NCBI RefSeq assembly: GCF_036503815.1
Contig: NZ_AP027764.1
Location: 248,001-312,000 of the forward strand
Direction: 5' to 3'
Source: Escherichia coli
GTDB lineage: Bacteria > Pseudomonadota > Gammaproteobacteria > Enterobacterales > Enterobacteriaceae
DNA length: 64,000 bases
Part shown: one piece after another, positions 1-9,208 of the stretch
How positions within the stretch are numbered: position 1 is the first letter of the stretch
Layout: each line of letters starts with the position of its first letter
Position numbers and translations under genes: made by a program
The notes under the pieces: model-generated
Seen by the model: only the letters and a program-made list of their open reading frames with translations
Told to the model about the DNA's origin: nothing
Databases searched by the model: none

Positions 1-649
1 GGATGGTCGTGCGGCAACATTGCAGGATCAGGCGGGTGGACCGCCGTTGAACCCGATTGAAATGGCGTCGAAATCCTGGGACGAAATTATTGCTAAGCTG
101 GAAAAAGATCCGCAGCTTAAAGCGCAGTTCCTCGAAGTCTATCCGCAAGGTTTCAGTGGCGAAAATATTACTGATGCTATTGCTGAATTTGAGAAAACAT
201 TAATTACGCCGGATTCCCCATTTGATAAATGGTTGCGTGGAGATGAGAATGCGCTGACGGCGAAACAGAAAAAAGGCTATCAATTATTTAAAGATAATAA
301 ATGTGCAACTTGTCATGGTGGTATTATTCTCGGCGGACGTTCTTTCGAGCCGTTGGGGCTGAAAAAAGACTTTAACTTTGGTGAAATTACGGCGGCGGAT
401 ATTGGTCGTATGAATGTTACTAAAGAAGAGCGTGATAAATTGCGTCAGAAAGTACCCGGTTTACGTAACGTTGCTTTAACGGCACCGTACTTCCATCGCG
501 GTGACGTGCCGACGCTGGACGGGGCGGTAAAACTGATGCTGCGCTATCAGGTAGGCAAAGAGCTGCCGCAGGAGGATGTGGATGATATCGTAGCTTTCCT
601 GCACAGTCTGAACGGGGTATATACGCCGTATATGCAGGATAAACAATAA
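1..649 (+). CDS. ccp: Cytochrome c peroxidase, C-terminal part (Ccp/YhjA), cut by window edge
   Basis: The reading frame is open from base 2, so this is the 3' part of a longer gene (about 215 residues remain). A single c-type haem motif CATCH lies at bases 302-316, followed by a C-terminal cytochrome domain with a conserved GLRNVALTAPYFHRGDVPTL stretch, typical of the bacterial di-/tri-haem cytochrome c peroxidase family. It would be a periplasmic, inner-membrane-anchored enzyme reducing H2O2 with electrons from the quinol pool. Its position directly before gadA matches E. coli yhjA. The signal anchor and remaining haem sites are outside the window. The first ATG in the frame (base 20) is internal and not the start. 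Confidence 0.93.
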   Translation, partial: DGRAATLQDQAGGPPLNPIEMASKSWDEIIAKLEKDPQLKAQFLEVYPQGFSGENITDAIAEFEKTLITPDSPFDKWLRGDENALTAKQKKGYQLFKDNKCATCHGGIILGGRSFEPLGLKKDFNFGEITAADIGRMNVTKEERDKLRQKVPGLRNVALTAPYFHRGDVPTLDGAVKLMLRYQVGKELPQEDVDDIVAFLHSLNGVYTPYMQDKQ

Positions 650-658
650 TTAATTTGA

Positions 659-692
659 TCGCCCGAACAGGAATGTTTGGGCGATTTTTATT
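659..692 (+). terminator. Rho-independent terminator of ccp
   Basis: Ten-base-pair stem CGCCCGAACA / TGTTTGGGCG (one G-U pair) with a GGAA loop, followed by ATTTTTATT, ten bases after the ccp stop codon. Confidence 0.85.
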
Positions 693-760
693 ACGACAAT
701 AAAGTCTGTTTTTAATATTATCATGTTAAATGTTTATATTATAAAAAGTCGTTTTTCTGC

Positions 761-780
761 TTAGGATTTTGTTATTTAAA
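761..780 (+). promoter_or_regulatory. GAD box (GadE binding site) upstream of gadA
   Basis: The 20-bp sequence TTAGGATTTTGTTATTTAAA is the classical GAD box of gadA and gadB. Its centre lies about 63 bp upstream of the inferred gadA transcription start near base 833, the known GadE activation geometry. Confidence 0.9.
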
Positions 781-796
781 TTAAGCCTGTAATGCC

Positions 797-825
797 TTGC
801 TTCCATTGCGGATAAATCCTACTTT
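797..825 (+). promoter_or_regulatory. gadA core promoter
   Basis: A TTGCTT -35-like hexamer (797-802) and TACTTT -10-like hexamer (820-825) are separated by 17 bp. The start they predict (about 832) leaves a leader of about 27 nt before the ATG, as known for gadA. The weak -35 fits a sigma-S/GadE-dependent promoter. Confidence 0.6.
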
Positions 826-859
826 TTTATTGCCTTCAAATAAATTTAAGGAGTTCGAA

Positions 860-2260
860 ATGGACCAGAAGCTGTTAACGGATTTCCGCTCAGAACTACT
901 CGATTCACGTTTTGGCGCAAAGGCCATTTCTACTATCGCGGAGTCAAAACGATTTCCGCTGCACGAAATGCGCGATGATGTCGCATTCCAGATTATCAAT
1001 GATGAATTATATCTTGATGGCAACGCTCGTCAGAACCTGGCCACTTTCTGCCAGACCTGGGACGACGAAAACGTCCATAAATTGATGGATTTGTCGATCA
1101 ACAAAAACTGGATCGACAAAGAAGAATATCCGCAATCTGCAGCTATCGACCTGCGTTGCGTAAACATGGTTGCTGACCTGTGGCATGCGCCTGCGCCAAA
1201 AAACGGTCAGGCCGTTGGCACCAACACCATTGGCTCTTCCGAGGCCTGTATGCTCGGCGGGATGGCGATGAAATGGCGTTGGCGCAAGCGTATGGAAGCC
1301 GCAGGCAAGCCAACGGATAAACCTAATCTGGTGTGCGGCCCGGTACAAATCTGCTGGCATAAATTCGCCCGTTACTGGGATGTGGAGCTGCGTGAAATCC
1401 CTATGCGCCCCGGTCAGTTGTTTATGGATCCGAAACGCATGATTGAAGCCTGCGACGAAAACACCATCGGCGTGGTGCCGACTTTCGGCGTGACCTACAC
1501 CGGTAACTATGAATTCCCGCAACCGCTGCACGATGCGCTGGATAAATTCCAGGCCGACACCGGTATCGACATCGACATGCACATCGACGCCGCCAGCGGT
1601 GGCTTCCTGGCACCGTTCGTCGCCCCGGATATCGTCTGGGACTTCCGCCTGCCTCGTGTGAAATCGATCAGTGCTTCAGGCCACAAATTCGGTCTGGCTC
1701 CGCTGGGCTGCGGCTGGGTTATCTGGCGTGACGAAGAAGCGCTGCCGCAGGAACTGGTATTCAACGTTGACTACCTCGGTGGTCAGATTGGCACTTTCGC
1801 CATCAACTTCTCCCGTCCGGCGGGTCAGGTGATTGCACAATACTATGAGTTTCTGCGCCTCGGTCGTGAAGGCTATACCAAAGTACAGAACGCCTCCTAC
1901 CAGGTCGCGGCCTATCTGGCAGATGAAATCGCCAAACTGGGGCCGTATGAGTTCATCTGTACCGGTCGCCCGGATGAAGGCATCCCGGCGGTTTGCTTCA
2001 AACTGAAAGATGGTGAAGATCCGGGATACACCCTGTATGACCTCTCTGAACGCCTGCGTCTGCGCGGCTGGCAGGTTCCGGCCTTCACCCTCGGCGGTGA
2101 AGCCACCGACATCGTGGTGATGCGCATTATGTGTCGTCGTGGCTTCGAAATGGACTTTGCTGAACTGTTACTGGAAGACTACAAAGCCTCCCTGAAATAC
2201 CTCAGCGATCACCCGAAACTGCAGGGTATAGCCCAGCAGAACAGCTTTAAACACACCTGA
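860..2260 (+). CDS. gadA: Glutamate decarboxylase alpha, GadA
   Basis: A 466-residue PLP-dependent decarboxylase that converts glutamate to GABA, consuming a cytoplasmic proton; with the GadC antiporter (not here) it forms the glutamate acid-resistance system. The N-terminus MDQKLLTDFRSELLDSRFGA distinguishes GadA from GadB (MDKKQVTDLR). The PLP lysine is in SASGHKFG (about residue 276), and the DMHIDAASGG aspartate segment is present. The start at 860 is chosen over an upstream in-frame ATG because AAGGAG at 849-854 precedes it and the length matches the family. The C-terminal tail ending FKHT contains the histidine involved in pH-dependent autoinhibition. A GAD box and promoter lie upstream and gadX follows. 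Confidence 0.98.
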   Translation: MDQKLLTDFRSELLDSRFGAKAISTIAESKRFPLHEMRDDVAFQIINDELYLDGNARQNLATFCQTWDDENVHKLMDLSINKNWIDKEEYPQSAAIDLRCVNMVADLWHAPAPKNGQAVGTNTIGSSEACMLGGMAMKWRWRKRMEAAGKPTDKPNLVCGPVQICWHKFARYWDVELREIPMRPGQLFMDPKRMIEACDENTIGVVPTFGVTYTGNYEFPQPLHDALDKFQADTGIDIDMHIDAASGGFLAPFVAPDIVWDFRLPRVKSISASGHKFGLAPLGCGWVIWRDEEALPQELVFNVDYLGGQIGTFAINFSRPAGQVIAQYYEFLRLGREGYTKVQNASYQVAAYLADEIAKLGPYEFICTGRPDEGIPAVCFKLKDGEDPGYTLYDLSERLRLRGWQVPAFTLGGEATDIVVMRIMCRRGFEMDFAELLLEDYKASLKYLSDHPKLQGIAQQNSFKHT

Positions 2261-2277
2261 TAACATAATTTTGTAAA

Positions 2278-2326
2278 AACCGAATGCCCCGACCTTAAAA
2301 AACAGGTGGGGCATTCGGTTACTTAT
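2278..2326 (+). terminator. Terminator after gadA
   Basis: A 13-bp perfect stem AACCGAATGCCCC / GGGGCATTCGGTT (2278-2290 with 2308-2320), extended inward by CCT/AGG, followed by ACTTATT. It lies 17 bp after the gadA stop. Readthrough into gadX is known in K-12. Confidence 0.85.
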
Positions 2327-2562
2327 TAATGCAATAATATATTGGCTGTTTATTCATCGTGTTGATAAGATATATGTTATATGAATGTTATTAAGGGTGG
2401 CGAGACCGTTTAATATCACAATAAGGGATTATTTGCTTACTAATAATTCCTCTGCGTTTTTAACGCCTTTTTTTGTATTATAAATCCAGTTATCCAGCCC
2501 GACTATCATCACACATCATCATCCTGTTTTCCCGCTTCGTTTAAATTTATTTATCAATCAAT

Positions 2563-2590
2563 TTGACTTAAGAGGGCGGCGTGCTACATT
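2563..2590 (+). promoter_or_regulatory. gadX promoter
   Basis: TTGACT (2563-2568) and CTACATT around 2584-2590 form a promoter whose -10 resembles the sigma-S type. The predicted start (about 2598) is 30 nt before the gadX ATG. The rest of the 2327-2628 interval is AT-rich and I see no gene in it. Confidence 0.6.
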
Positions 2591-2628
2591 AATAAACAGT
2601 AATATGTTTATGTAATATTAAGCCGACT

Positions 2629-3453
2629 ATGCAATCACTACATGGTAATTGTCTAATTGCGTACGCAAGACATAAATATATTCTCACCATGGTTAATGGT
2701 GAATATCGCTATTTTAATGGCGGTGAACTGGTTTTTGCGGATGCAAGTCAAATTCAAGTGGATAAGTGTGTCGAGAATTTTGTATTAGTTTCAAGGGACA
2801 CGCTTTCATTATTTCTCCCGATGCTCAAGGAGGAGGCATTAAATCTTCATGCACATAAAAAAGTTCCTTCGTTACTCGTTCATCACTGTACCAGAGATAT
2901 TCCTGTTTTTCAGGAGGTTGCGCAACTATCGCAGAATAAGAATCTGCGCTATGCAGAAATGCTCCGTAAAAGAGCATTAATCTTTGCGTTGTTATCTGTT
3001 TTCCTGGAGGACGAGCAGTTTATACCGCTGCTTCTGAACGTTTTGCAACCGAACATGCGAACACGAGTTTGTACGGTCATCAATAATAATATCGCCCATG
3101 AGTGGACATTAGCCCAAATCGCCAGCGAGCTGTTGATGAGTTCAAGCCTGTTAAAGAAAAAATTGCGCGAAGAAGGTACGTCATATTCACAGTTGCTTAC
3201 TGAGTGTAGAATGCAACGTGCTTTGCAACTTATTGTTATACATGGTTTTTCAATTAAGCGAGTTGCAGTGTCCTGTGGATATCACAGCGTGTCGTATTTC
3301 ATTTACGTTTTTCGAAATTATTATGGGATGACGCCCACAGAGTATCAGGAGCGATCGGCGCAGGGATTGCCGAACCGTGACTCGGCGGCAAGTATTGTTG
3401 CACAAGGGAATTTTTACGGCACTGACCGTTCTGCGGAAGGAATAAGATTATAG
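2629..3453 (+). CDS. gadX: AraC/XylS-family acid-response activator GadX
   Basis: A 274-residue regulator: N-terminal sensing/dimerisation region (about 1-140), then an AraC-type double helix-turn-helix C-terminal domain (about 145-250) ending in the family signature YHSVSYFIYVFRNYYGMTPTEY. It activates gadA, gadBC, gadE and hde genes and represses gadW in K-12. Length and sequence match E. coli GadX with scattered substitutions. It sits downstream of gadA in the same direction. Its mRNA 3' end overlaps the oppositely oriented GadY RNA, which is known to direct processing and stabilisation of the gadX transcript. Confidence 0.97.
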   Translation: MQSLHGNCLIAYARHKYILTMVNGEYRYFNGGELVFADASQIQVDKCVENFVLVSRDTLSLFLPMLKEEALNLHAHKKVPSLLVHHCTRDIPVFQEVAQLSQNKNLRYAEMLRKRALIFALLSVFLEDEQFIPLLLNVLQPNMRTRVCTVINNNIAHEWTLAQIASELLMSSSLLKKKLREEGTSYSQLLTECRMQRALQLIVIHGFSIKRVAVSCGYHSVSYFIYVFRNYYGMTPTEYQERSAQGLPNRDSAASIVAQGNFYGTDRSAEGIRL

Positions 3454-3469
3454 AGTTTTACTCAGACAT

Positions 3470-3575
3470 AAAAAAAACCCGGCATAGGGGACCGGGAAGA
3501 GGATAGTCTGCCGTCTCCAGACTAATAAACCGTTATAACACTCCCTGTTGGCACGGGAAACTTTGTGCTCTCAGT
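3470..3575 (-). ncRNA. gadY: GadY small regulatory RNA
   Basis: On the minus strand the RNA begins ACTGAGAGCACAAAGTTTCC and ends with the stem CCCGGTCCCCTATGCCGGG followed by eight T residues. The length is about 105 nt. Sequence and position (between gadX and gadW, antisense to the gadX 3' UTR) match the sigma-S-dependent sRNA GadY of K-12. GadY pairs with the gadX 3' UTR and raises gadX mRNA levels. Confidence 0.93.
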
Positions 3576-3821
3576 AAGTTAAATATAACTTTTACTGGAG
3601 ATAAGATCAGCTATTTTTTTATAAACATAAGCTATGCGCTGTGTGAAAATATATTCTTCTTGCATTTTCTTATTATCAATTAACTGTTATGCCAAACTAC
3701 TTTTTGGATAACTTTTGGTCCTACCAAATATGGCAGTTTATGCACGAAGAAGCGGTCTAGCATCATTTCATTAGTATACTGAAATTGAAATAATCGCAGT
3801 AATGAAATATAAGGGATAGTC

Positions 3822-4550
3822 ATGACTCATGTCTGCTCGGTGATCCTCGTTCGTCGTTCATTGGATATTCATCATGAACAGCAAAAAATATCGTTGCACA
3901 ACGAAAGTATTCTACTGCTGGATAAAAATTTGGCAGACGATTTTGCGTTTTGTTCACCGGATACACGACGACTGGATATCGATGAGCTGACAGTTTGCCA
4001 TTACTTACAAAATATTCGTCAGTTACCGCGCAATTTAGGGTTACATAGCAAAGACCGTTTGTTAATTAACCAGTCCCCGCCCATGCCTCTGGTGACGGCG
4101 ATTTTTGATAGTTTCAATGAATCCGGAGTAAATTCGCCGATACTGAGCAATATGCTTTACCTTTCCTGTTTATCTATGTTTTCTCATAAGAAAGAACTAA
4201 TCCCCTTACTTTTCAATAGTATCAGCACTGTTTCAGGAAAAGTTGAACGCCTTATTAGCTTTGATATCGCTAAACGTTGGTATCTGCGCGATATCGCGGA
4301 AAGAATGTATACCAGCGAGAGTCTAATCAAAAAAAAGTTGCAGGACGAAAATACCTGTTTCAGTAAAATATTACTCGCTTCCAGGATGTCGATGGCCAGA
4401 CGATTACTCGAGTTACGTCAAATTCCTTTGCATACTATTGCTGAAAAATGTGGGTATAGCAGTACGTCATACTTTATAAACACATTTCGACAATATTATG
4501 GTGTAACGCCACATCAGTTTGCGCAACATTCGCCGGGTACCTTTTCCTGA
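3822..4550 (+). CDS. gadW: AraC/XylS-family acid-response regulator GadW
   Basis: A 242-residue paralogue of GadX. The C-terminal AraC DNA-binding domain (about 135-235) ends with CGYSSTSYFINTFRQYYGVTP. GadW acts with and against GadX on the gad promoters. An AAGGGATAGTC ribosome-binding region precedes the ATG. The 246 bp between gadY and this gene hold its promoter region; the -10 is not obvious. The next gene on the other side, mdtF, is convergent. Confidence 0.97.
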   Translation: MTHVCSVILVRRSLDIHHEQQKISLHNESILLLDKNLADDFAFCSPDTRRLDIDELTVCHYLQNIRQLPRNLGLHSKDRLLINQSPPMPLVTAIFDSFNESGVNSPILSNMLYLSCLSMFSHKKELIPLLFNSISTVSGKVERLISFDIAKRWYLRDIAERMYTSESLIKKKLQDENTCFSKILLASRMSMARRLLELRQIPLHTIAEKCGYSSTSYFINTFRQYYGVTPHQFAQHSPGTFS

Positions 4551-4694
4551 CCTATTTCGTATTTGAATATTGGTCAGGATCTCGCACCTGCTTCATGTGA
4601 AACTCTTTCCTGATGATCTCTTCCGGGCTACCGGCAAGATCTCTTTCGTAGTTAGCCAGGCGGTATAGGTATTTTCAGGAGGAAAAGACTCGGC

Positions 4695-4976
4695 ATGTTT
4701 GGGATTATTAAGCTGACAATTCATACGATTACGGGAATGTGGGTCAGTATTGTGCTGTTCAAATTGATGACGAATGGCTGGAGTGGCTTCTACTTTCAGT
4801 GCTGTGTACTAAGCCTGGTATTCCTGACGGTCAGCTGGTTGTTGAGTGGTGAATGGTTAGCAGGAAAGAGTAAGGCTGAACCCTCACGTTCAACCTTACT
4901 CTCATTTACACGTTACGCTTTTTTAAAGCGGGCAAAGAGATGTTCCACTACAACGAAAAAGACTGGAACGAAGTAA
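4695..4976 (+). CDS. Possible small membrane protein overlapping the mdtF 3' end
   Basis: A 93-codon frame with AGGAGG at 4677-4682, 12 nt before the ATG. Residues 1-55 carry two hydrophobic segments (about 8-26 and 34-52), followed by a basic tail. I do not recognise the family. The last 64 bp are antisense to mdtF, and the mdtF terminator hairpin (4867-4902) lies within the frame, so the C-terminal 30 residues could be incidental. The strong Shine-Dalgarno sequence and the coherent transmembrane pattern support a real short protein; no further evidence is visible. Confidence 0.35.
   Translation: MFGIIKLTIHTITGMWVSIVLFKLMTNGWSGFYFQCCVLSLVFLTVSWLLSGEWLAGKSKAEPSRSTLLSFTRYAFLKRAKRCSTTTKKTGTK
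4867..4902 (-). terminator. mdtF terminator hairpin
   Basis: An almost perfect 14-bp stem AGAGTAAGG-c-TGAAC / GTTCA-a-CCTTACTCT around a 6-nt loop, starting 11 bp beyond the mdtF stop codon. On the minus strand it is followed by TTCC, a weak T-tract. Confidence 0.7.
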
Positions 4977-7900
4977 ATGGCCAGCACTGTTGCGGCAAAC
5001 ATCCCGCCCATCACGCCGGTACCTACCGCGTTTTGCGCGCCGGAACCGGCACCATGACTGATTACCAGCGGCAGCACGCCGAGAATAAAGGCCAGAGAGG
5101 TCATCAGGATTGGGCGTAAACGCATTCGCGCCGCTTCGATGATCGCCTCTATCGGCGTTTTCCCTTCTTTCTGCATCATCTCAACGGCAAATTCGACGAT
5201 CAGGATGGCGTTCTTGGCGGAAAGCCCGATGGTAGTCAGCAAACCAACCTGGAAGTAGACGTCATTACTTAAGCCGCGCAGATCGGTGGCCAGTAATGCG
5301 CCAACGACGCCTAACGGTACAACCAACATCACCGAGAACGGAATTGACCAGCTCTCATAAAGTGCGGCAAGGGCGAGGAACACCACGACCAGTGAAATGG
5401 CATACAGCGCGGGAGCCTGGTTTGAGGATAACGCTTCCTGATAAGACAGTCCGGTCCATGAGTAGCCGACGCCTGCCGGAAGTTTAGCGACCAGGTCTGC
5501 CATAAATTTCATGGCGTCACCGGTACTTTTCCCGGCCGCCGCTTCTCCTAAAATCTCCATTGACGGGATACCGTTGTAGCGTTCCAGTCGCGGCGAACCA
5601 TAGGTCCATTCGGTAGACGAATAGGCAGAAAGCGGTGCCATCGTGCCAGAGGCGTTGCGTACATACCACTGGTTGATGTTATCCGGCAACATACGGAACG
5701 GCGTGCCTGCCTGGACATACACTTTTTTCACCCGTCCCTGGTTGAGGAAGTCGTTCACGTAGCTGCTGCCGAAGGCGGTGGAAATTGTCTGGTTGATATC
5801 GGACAGCGCCACGCCCATTGCCTCGGCTTTCGCGGCATTGACGTTAACTTTGAACATTGGCGTATCTTCCAGGCCGTTCGGGCGTACCCCGGTAACCTGG
5901 TTCGGCGATTGCGCAGCCAGTGATAACAGCTCGTTTCGCGCCTGGGTCAGTTTTTCGTGCCCCAGGTTACCGTTGTCCAGCAGTTCCATATCAAAACCTG
6001 ACGCGGTACCCAGTTCAGCCACCGCGGGTAAGTTGAACGGGAAGACGACGGCTTTATTGATACTACTTAGCGCAATCATTGCCCGCTGAATGATCGCGGT
6101 AACTGAGTTTTCCTCGCCGACACGTTCAGACCACGGCTTGAGGCTGATAAACGCCAGACCGTTGTTTTGCCCCTGGCCACTGAAGCCAAAGCCGCCAACG
6201 GTAAACACCGACTGAACATTATCTTTCTCTTTTGTCAGATAATAATCAGTCACCTGTTGCAGCACTTTCGTGGTGTTAACCATGGTTGCACCGGAAGGTA
6301 ACTGCGCGGTGGTCATAAATACCCCCTGATCCTCTTCTGGTAAGAAAGAGGTCGGCGTACGCAGGAACAGCACTGCCATCCCGGCGCAAATCAGCAGGTA
6401 GACCACCATGTAGCGACCGGTACAACGCAACAGCGAGCGGGTGCTATCGGTATAGTGATGAGTCGATTTTTCAAACAGCGTGTTGAAGCGTGCGAACAGG
6501 GCGTTAGGTTTGTGACCGCCTTCCGGCGCGGCTTTCAGAATGGTGGCGCACAGGGCAGGGGTCAGGCTCATTGCGACAAATACTGAAAGCAGCATCGAGG
6601 AGATCAGCGTGATGGAGAACTGACGATAAATTTCCCCGGTCGCGCCGCTCATAAAGGCCATTGGCATAAACACCGCGGAAAGCACAACGGCAATCCCGAC
6701 CAGAGCGCGTTGGATTTGCCCCATGGATTTATGCGTTGCTTCCTTCGGCGGCAGTTTATCCTCCGCTATCACGCGCTCGACGTTTTCTACCACCACGATG
6801 GCGTCATCCACCAACAACCCTATCGCCAGCACCATCCCGAACATGGTGAGGGTGTTGATGGTGAAACCGACCGCCGACAAGATCGCAAACGTCCCGAGAA
6901 TAACCACCGGTACGGCAATCGTCGGGATGATTGTGGCACGGAAATTCTGCAAAAACAGATACATGACCAGGAAGACGAGGATGATTGCCTCAACCAGTGT
7001 TTTGAAAACTTCCTGAATAGAAATTTCGATAAACGGCGTCGTGTCGTAAGGATAAACCGTCTTCAGACTGGCGGGGAAATAGGCTGATAGGCGGTTTAGC
7101 TCCTCTTTGACTGCCCGTGAGGTATCCAGGGCATTTGCTCCGGTAGCCAGTTTGATGGCGATCCCGGCAGCAGGTTTGCCGTTATAGCGCGCCACGGTGG
7201 AATAATCTTCCGCCCCAAGTTCGACGCGGGCGACATCGCGCAGCAATACTTGCGAACCATCTTGCTGAACTTTCAACAGGATTTTGCCAAATTCTTCCGG
7301 CGTTTGCAGACGCGTCTGCACAATGATCGAGGCGTTCAGTTGCTGGTCTGCCGCCTGTGGCATGCCACCCAGTTGACCACCGGAAATCTGGTTGTTTTGC
7401 ACCTTAATCTGGGAAATAACATCGGAAGGTACCAGGTTGTATTTATTGAGTTTTTGCGGGTCCAGCCAGATACGCATGGCATACTCGGAACCAAAGAGTT
7501 GTACGCTACCAACGCCCGCGGTACGGCTTAGCGGGTCTTTGATATTAGACGCTACATAGTCCGCGATATCGTACTGGTTGAGACTGCCGTTATCAGAAAT
7601 GAACGCCGCTACCATCAGGATATTACTGCTCGACTTATCGACGCTAATACCCTGCTGCTGCACCGCTTCAGGTAATGAAGGCATAGCGAGTTGCAGTTTA
7701 TTTTGCACCTGAACCTGCGCGATATCAGGCGATGTCCCCGTCTCAAAGGTCAGAGTGATGGAGGCATTACCCGCCGCATCGCTGGTTGAAGACATGTACA
7801 TCAGGCCATCAAGCCCATTCATATTTTGCTCAATCACCTGAGTGACCGAGTCTTCTACCGTTTGCGCATCGGCACCCGGATAGGTTGCGCTGACGGTAAT

Positions 7901-8026
7901 GGTTGGTGGCGCAATCTGCGGATATTGCGCAACCGGTAAGTTCATGATCGCCAGACCACCTGCAAGCATCATAATAATGGCAAGTACCCAGGCAAAAACC
8001 GGGCGATCAATAAAATAGTTAGCCAT
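4913..8026 (-). CDS. mdtF: RND efflux pump subunit MdtF
   Basis: A 1037-residue AcrB-type hydrophobe/amphiphile RND transporter of the inner membrane, working with MdtE and TolC to expel drugs, dyes and bile compounds by proton antiport. It has the family start MANYFIDRPVFAWVLAIIMM, two large periplasmic loops each following the first transmembrane helix of a half, and the proton-relay aspartates in GLLVDDAIVVVENVER (about 407-408). It is 24 bp downstream of mdtE, and both follow gadE in the same direction. In K-12 the pair is induced by GadE, GadX and anaerobiosis. Length is normal. Confidence 0.97.
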   Translation of the reverse strand: MANYFIDRPVFAWVLAIIMMLAGGLAIMNLPVAQYPQIAPPTITVSATYPGADAQTVEDSVTQVIEQNMNGLDGLMYMSSTSDAAGNASITLTFETGTSPDIAQVQVQNKLQLAMPSLPEAVQQQGISVDKSSSNILMVAAFISDNGSLNQYDIADYVASNIKDPLSRTAGVGSVQLFGSEYAMRIWLDPQKLNKYNLVPSDVISQIKVQNNQISGGQLGGMPQAADQQLNASIIVQTRLQTPEEFGKILLKVQQDGSQVLLRDVARVELGAEDYSTVARYNGKPAAGIAIKLATGANALDTSRAVKEELNRLSAYFPASLKTVYPYDTTPFIEISIQEVFKTLVEAIILVFLVMYLFLQNFRATIIPTIAVPVVILGTFAILSAVGFTINTLTMFGMVLAIGLLVDDAIVVVENVERVIAEDKLPPKEATHKSMGQIQRALVGIAVVLSAVFMPMAFMSGATGEIYRQFSITLISSMLLSVFVAMSLTPALCATILKAAPEGGHKPNALFARFNTLFEKSTHHYTDSTRSLLRCTGRYMVVYLLICAGMAVLFLRTPTSFLPEEDQGVFMTTAQLPSGATMVNTTKVLQQVTDYYLTKEKDNVQSVFTVGGFGFSGQGQNNGLAFISLKPWSERVGEENSVTAIIQRAMIALSSINKAVVFPFNLPAVAELGTASGFDMELLDNGNLGHEKLTQARNELLSLAAQSPNQVTGVRPNGLEDTPMFKVNVNAAKAEAMGVALSDINQTISTAFGSSYVNDFLNQGRVKKVYVQAGTPFRMLPDNINQWYVRNASGTMAPLSAYSSTEWTYGSPRLERYNGIPSMEILGEAAAGKSTGDAMKFMADLVAKLPAGVGYSWTGLSYQEALSSNQAPALYAISLVVVFLALAALYESWSIPFSVMLVVPLGVVGALLATDLRGLSNDVYFQVGLLTTIGLSAKNAILIVEFAVEMMQKEGKTPIEAIIEAARMRLRPILMTSLAFILGVLPLVISHGAGSGAQNAVGTGVMGGMFAATVLAIYFVPVFFVVVEHLFARFKKA

Positions 8027-8050
8027 GAAAGTCCCCTTAAGCCTGCAACG

Positions 8051-9208
8051 TTATTGTTTCGATTCGGTGCTGGCGTTTTCCTGGCTGGAGGAAATTGCAC
8101 GTGCTTTGATACCCGGACGAATGCGTTGCAACCCGGAAACGATCACCCGATCGCCAGCCTGCAAGCCAGAGGTGACAACCCACTGGTCGCCGATGGCTTT
8201 GCTGGCTTCAATTTCGCGTAGCTGCACAACATCGTCTTTATCCAGAATGAGCGCCGTTGCTTTACCCTGCGCGTTGTGGGTGACGCCTTCCTGCGGCACC
8301 AGTAATACATTCTGGCGGCTACCTTCATCCACTAATGCCGTGACATACATACCTGGCAGCAAGTCACCATTTGGGTTGGGGAAAATCGCCCGTAACGTCA
8401 CGGAGCCCGTGGTTTCATCCACCGTCGGGTCGGAGAATTTCAGCGTGCCGGTCTGGCTGTAACGTTTACCATTTTCAAGATTGAGCTGTACTGGCGTACT
8501 GCCCTGAACCTGTTTGATTTGCCCACTGGCGACCTCTTCTTTCATGCGCAAGAAATCCTGCACCGACTGCGTGAGATCGACATAAATCGGGTCCAGACGT
8601 TGTACGGTAACCAGCGAATCTGCCTGATTAGCGGTAACGAGTGCGCCGACGGTCACCGACGATTTCCCGCTGACGCCCGTAATCGGCGAGGTGACATTTG
8701 CGTATTGCAGGTTGATAGTCGCCTGTTCAACAGCCGCTTTGGCGACGGTGACATTGGCTTCTGCTTCATTCAGCTGGGTGCGTGCGGTGTCGTAATCCTG
8801 ACGGCTAACGTAGTTGGTCTTCAGCAATGATGCCTGGCGGTTAAAGGTGATGCGGGCATTGCTGGCGGTTGAGAGTGCTTTCGCCAACGAGCCTTTGGCG
8901 GAGTTTAGATCGGCCTGTAAAGGCGCAGGATCAATCTGATACAGCGAATCGCCCTGGTTCACTTTATCGCCTTCGATAAAGTTGCGTTTAATGATAATAC
9001 CGCCCACCTGGGGGCGTATCTCGGCAACTTCATAAGGAACGGTTCTACCGGGCAATTCGCTCAACACATTGACCGAACCGGGGGAGAGTGTGACGACACC
9101 GACCTCAGGCGTCATGGCGGCGGCGTTTTCCGTCGATTTGTCATCGCAGGCGGTGAGCATCGTGCCGCAGAATAACAACGGTATTAACAGTTTTCTTCTT
9201 CTGTTCAT
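8051..9208 (-). CDS. mdtE: Membrane fusion lipoprotein MdtE
   Basis: A 385-residue periplasmic adaptor (MFP/HlyD class) linking MdtF to TolC. It starts with a basic-hydrophobic signal and lipobox LTAC with the lipidated cysteine near residue 21, then lipoyl halves (RPQVGGIIIKRNFIEGDKVNQG), an alpha-helical hairpin (about 100-165) and beta-barrel/membrane-proximal domains. AGGGACTAAA precedes the ATG. It is the first gene of the mdtEF pair, 338 bp after gadE. Confidence 0.97.
   Translation of the reverse strand: MNRRRKLLIPLLFCGTMLTACDDKSTENAAAMTPEVGVVTLSPGSVNVLSELPGRTVPYEVAEIRPQVGGIIIKRNFIEGDKVNQGDSLYQIDPAPLQADLNSAKGSLAKALSTASNARITFNRQASLLKTNYVSRQDYDTARTQLNEAEANVTVAKAAVEQATINLQYANVTSPITGVSGKSSVTVGALVTANQADSLVTVQRLDPIYVDLTQSVQDFLRMKEEVASGQIKQVQGSTPVQLNLENGKRYSQTGTLKFSDPTVDETTGSVTLRAIFPNPNGDLLPGMYVTALVDEGSRQNVLLVPQEGVTHNAQGKATALILDKDDVVQLREIEASKAIGDQWVVTSGLQAGDRVIVSGLQRIRPGIKARAISSSQENASTESKQ

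Noticed and set aside
1007..1582. Long minus-strand frame inside gadA
   Set aside because: It is a shadow of the highly biased gadA codon use, has no ribosome-binding site, and the plus-strand gene is certain.
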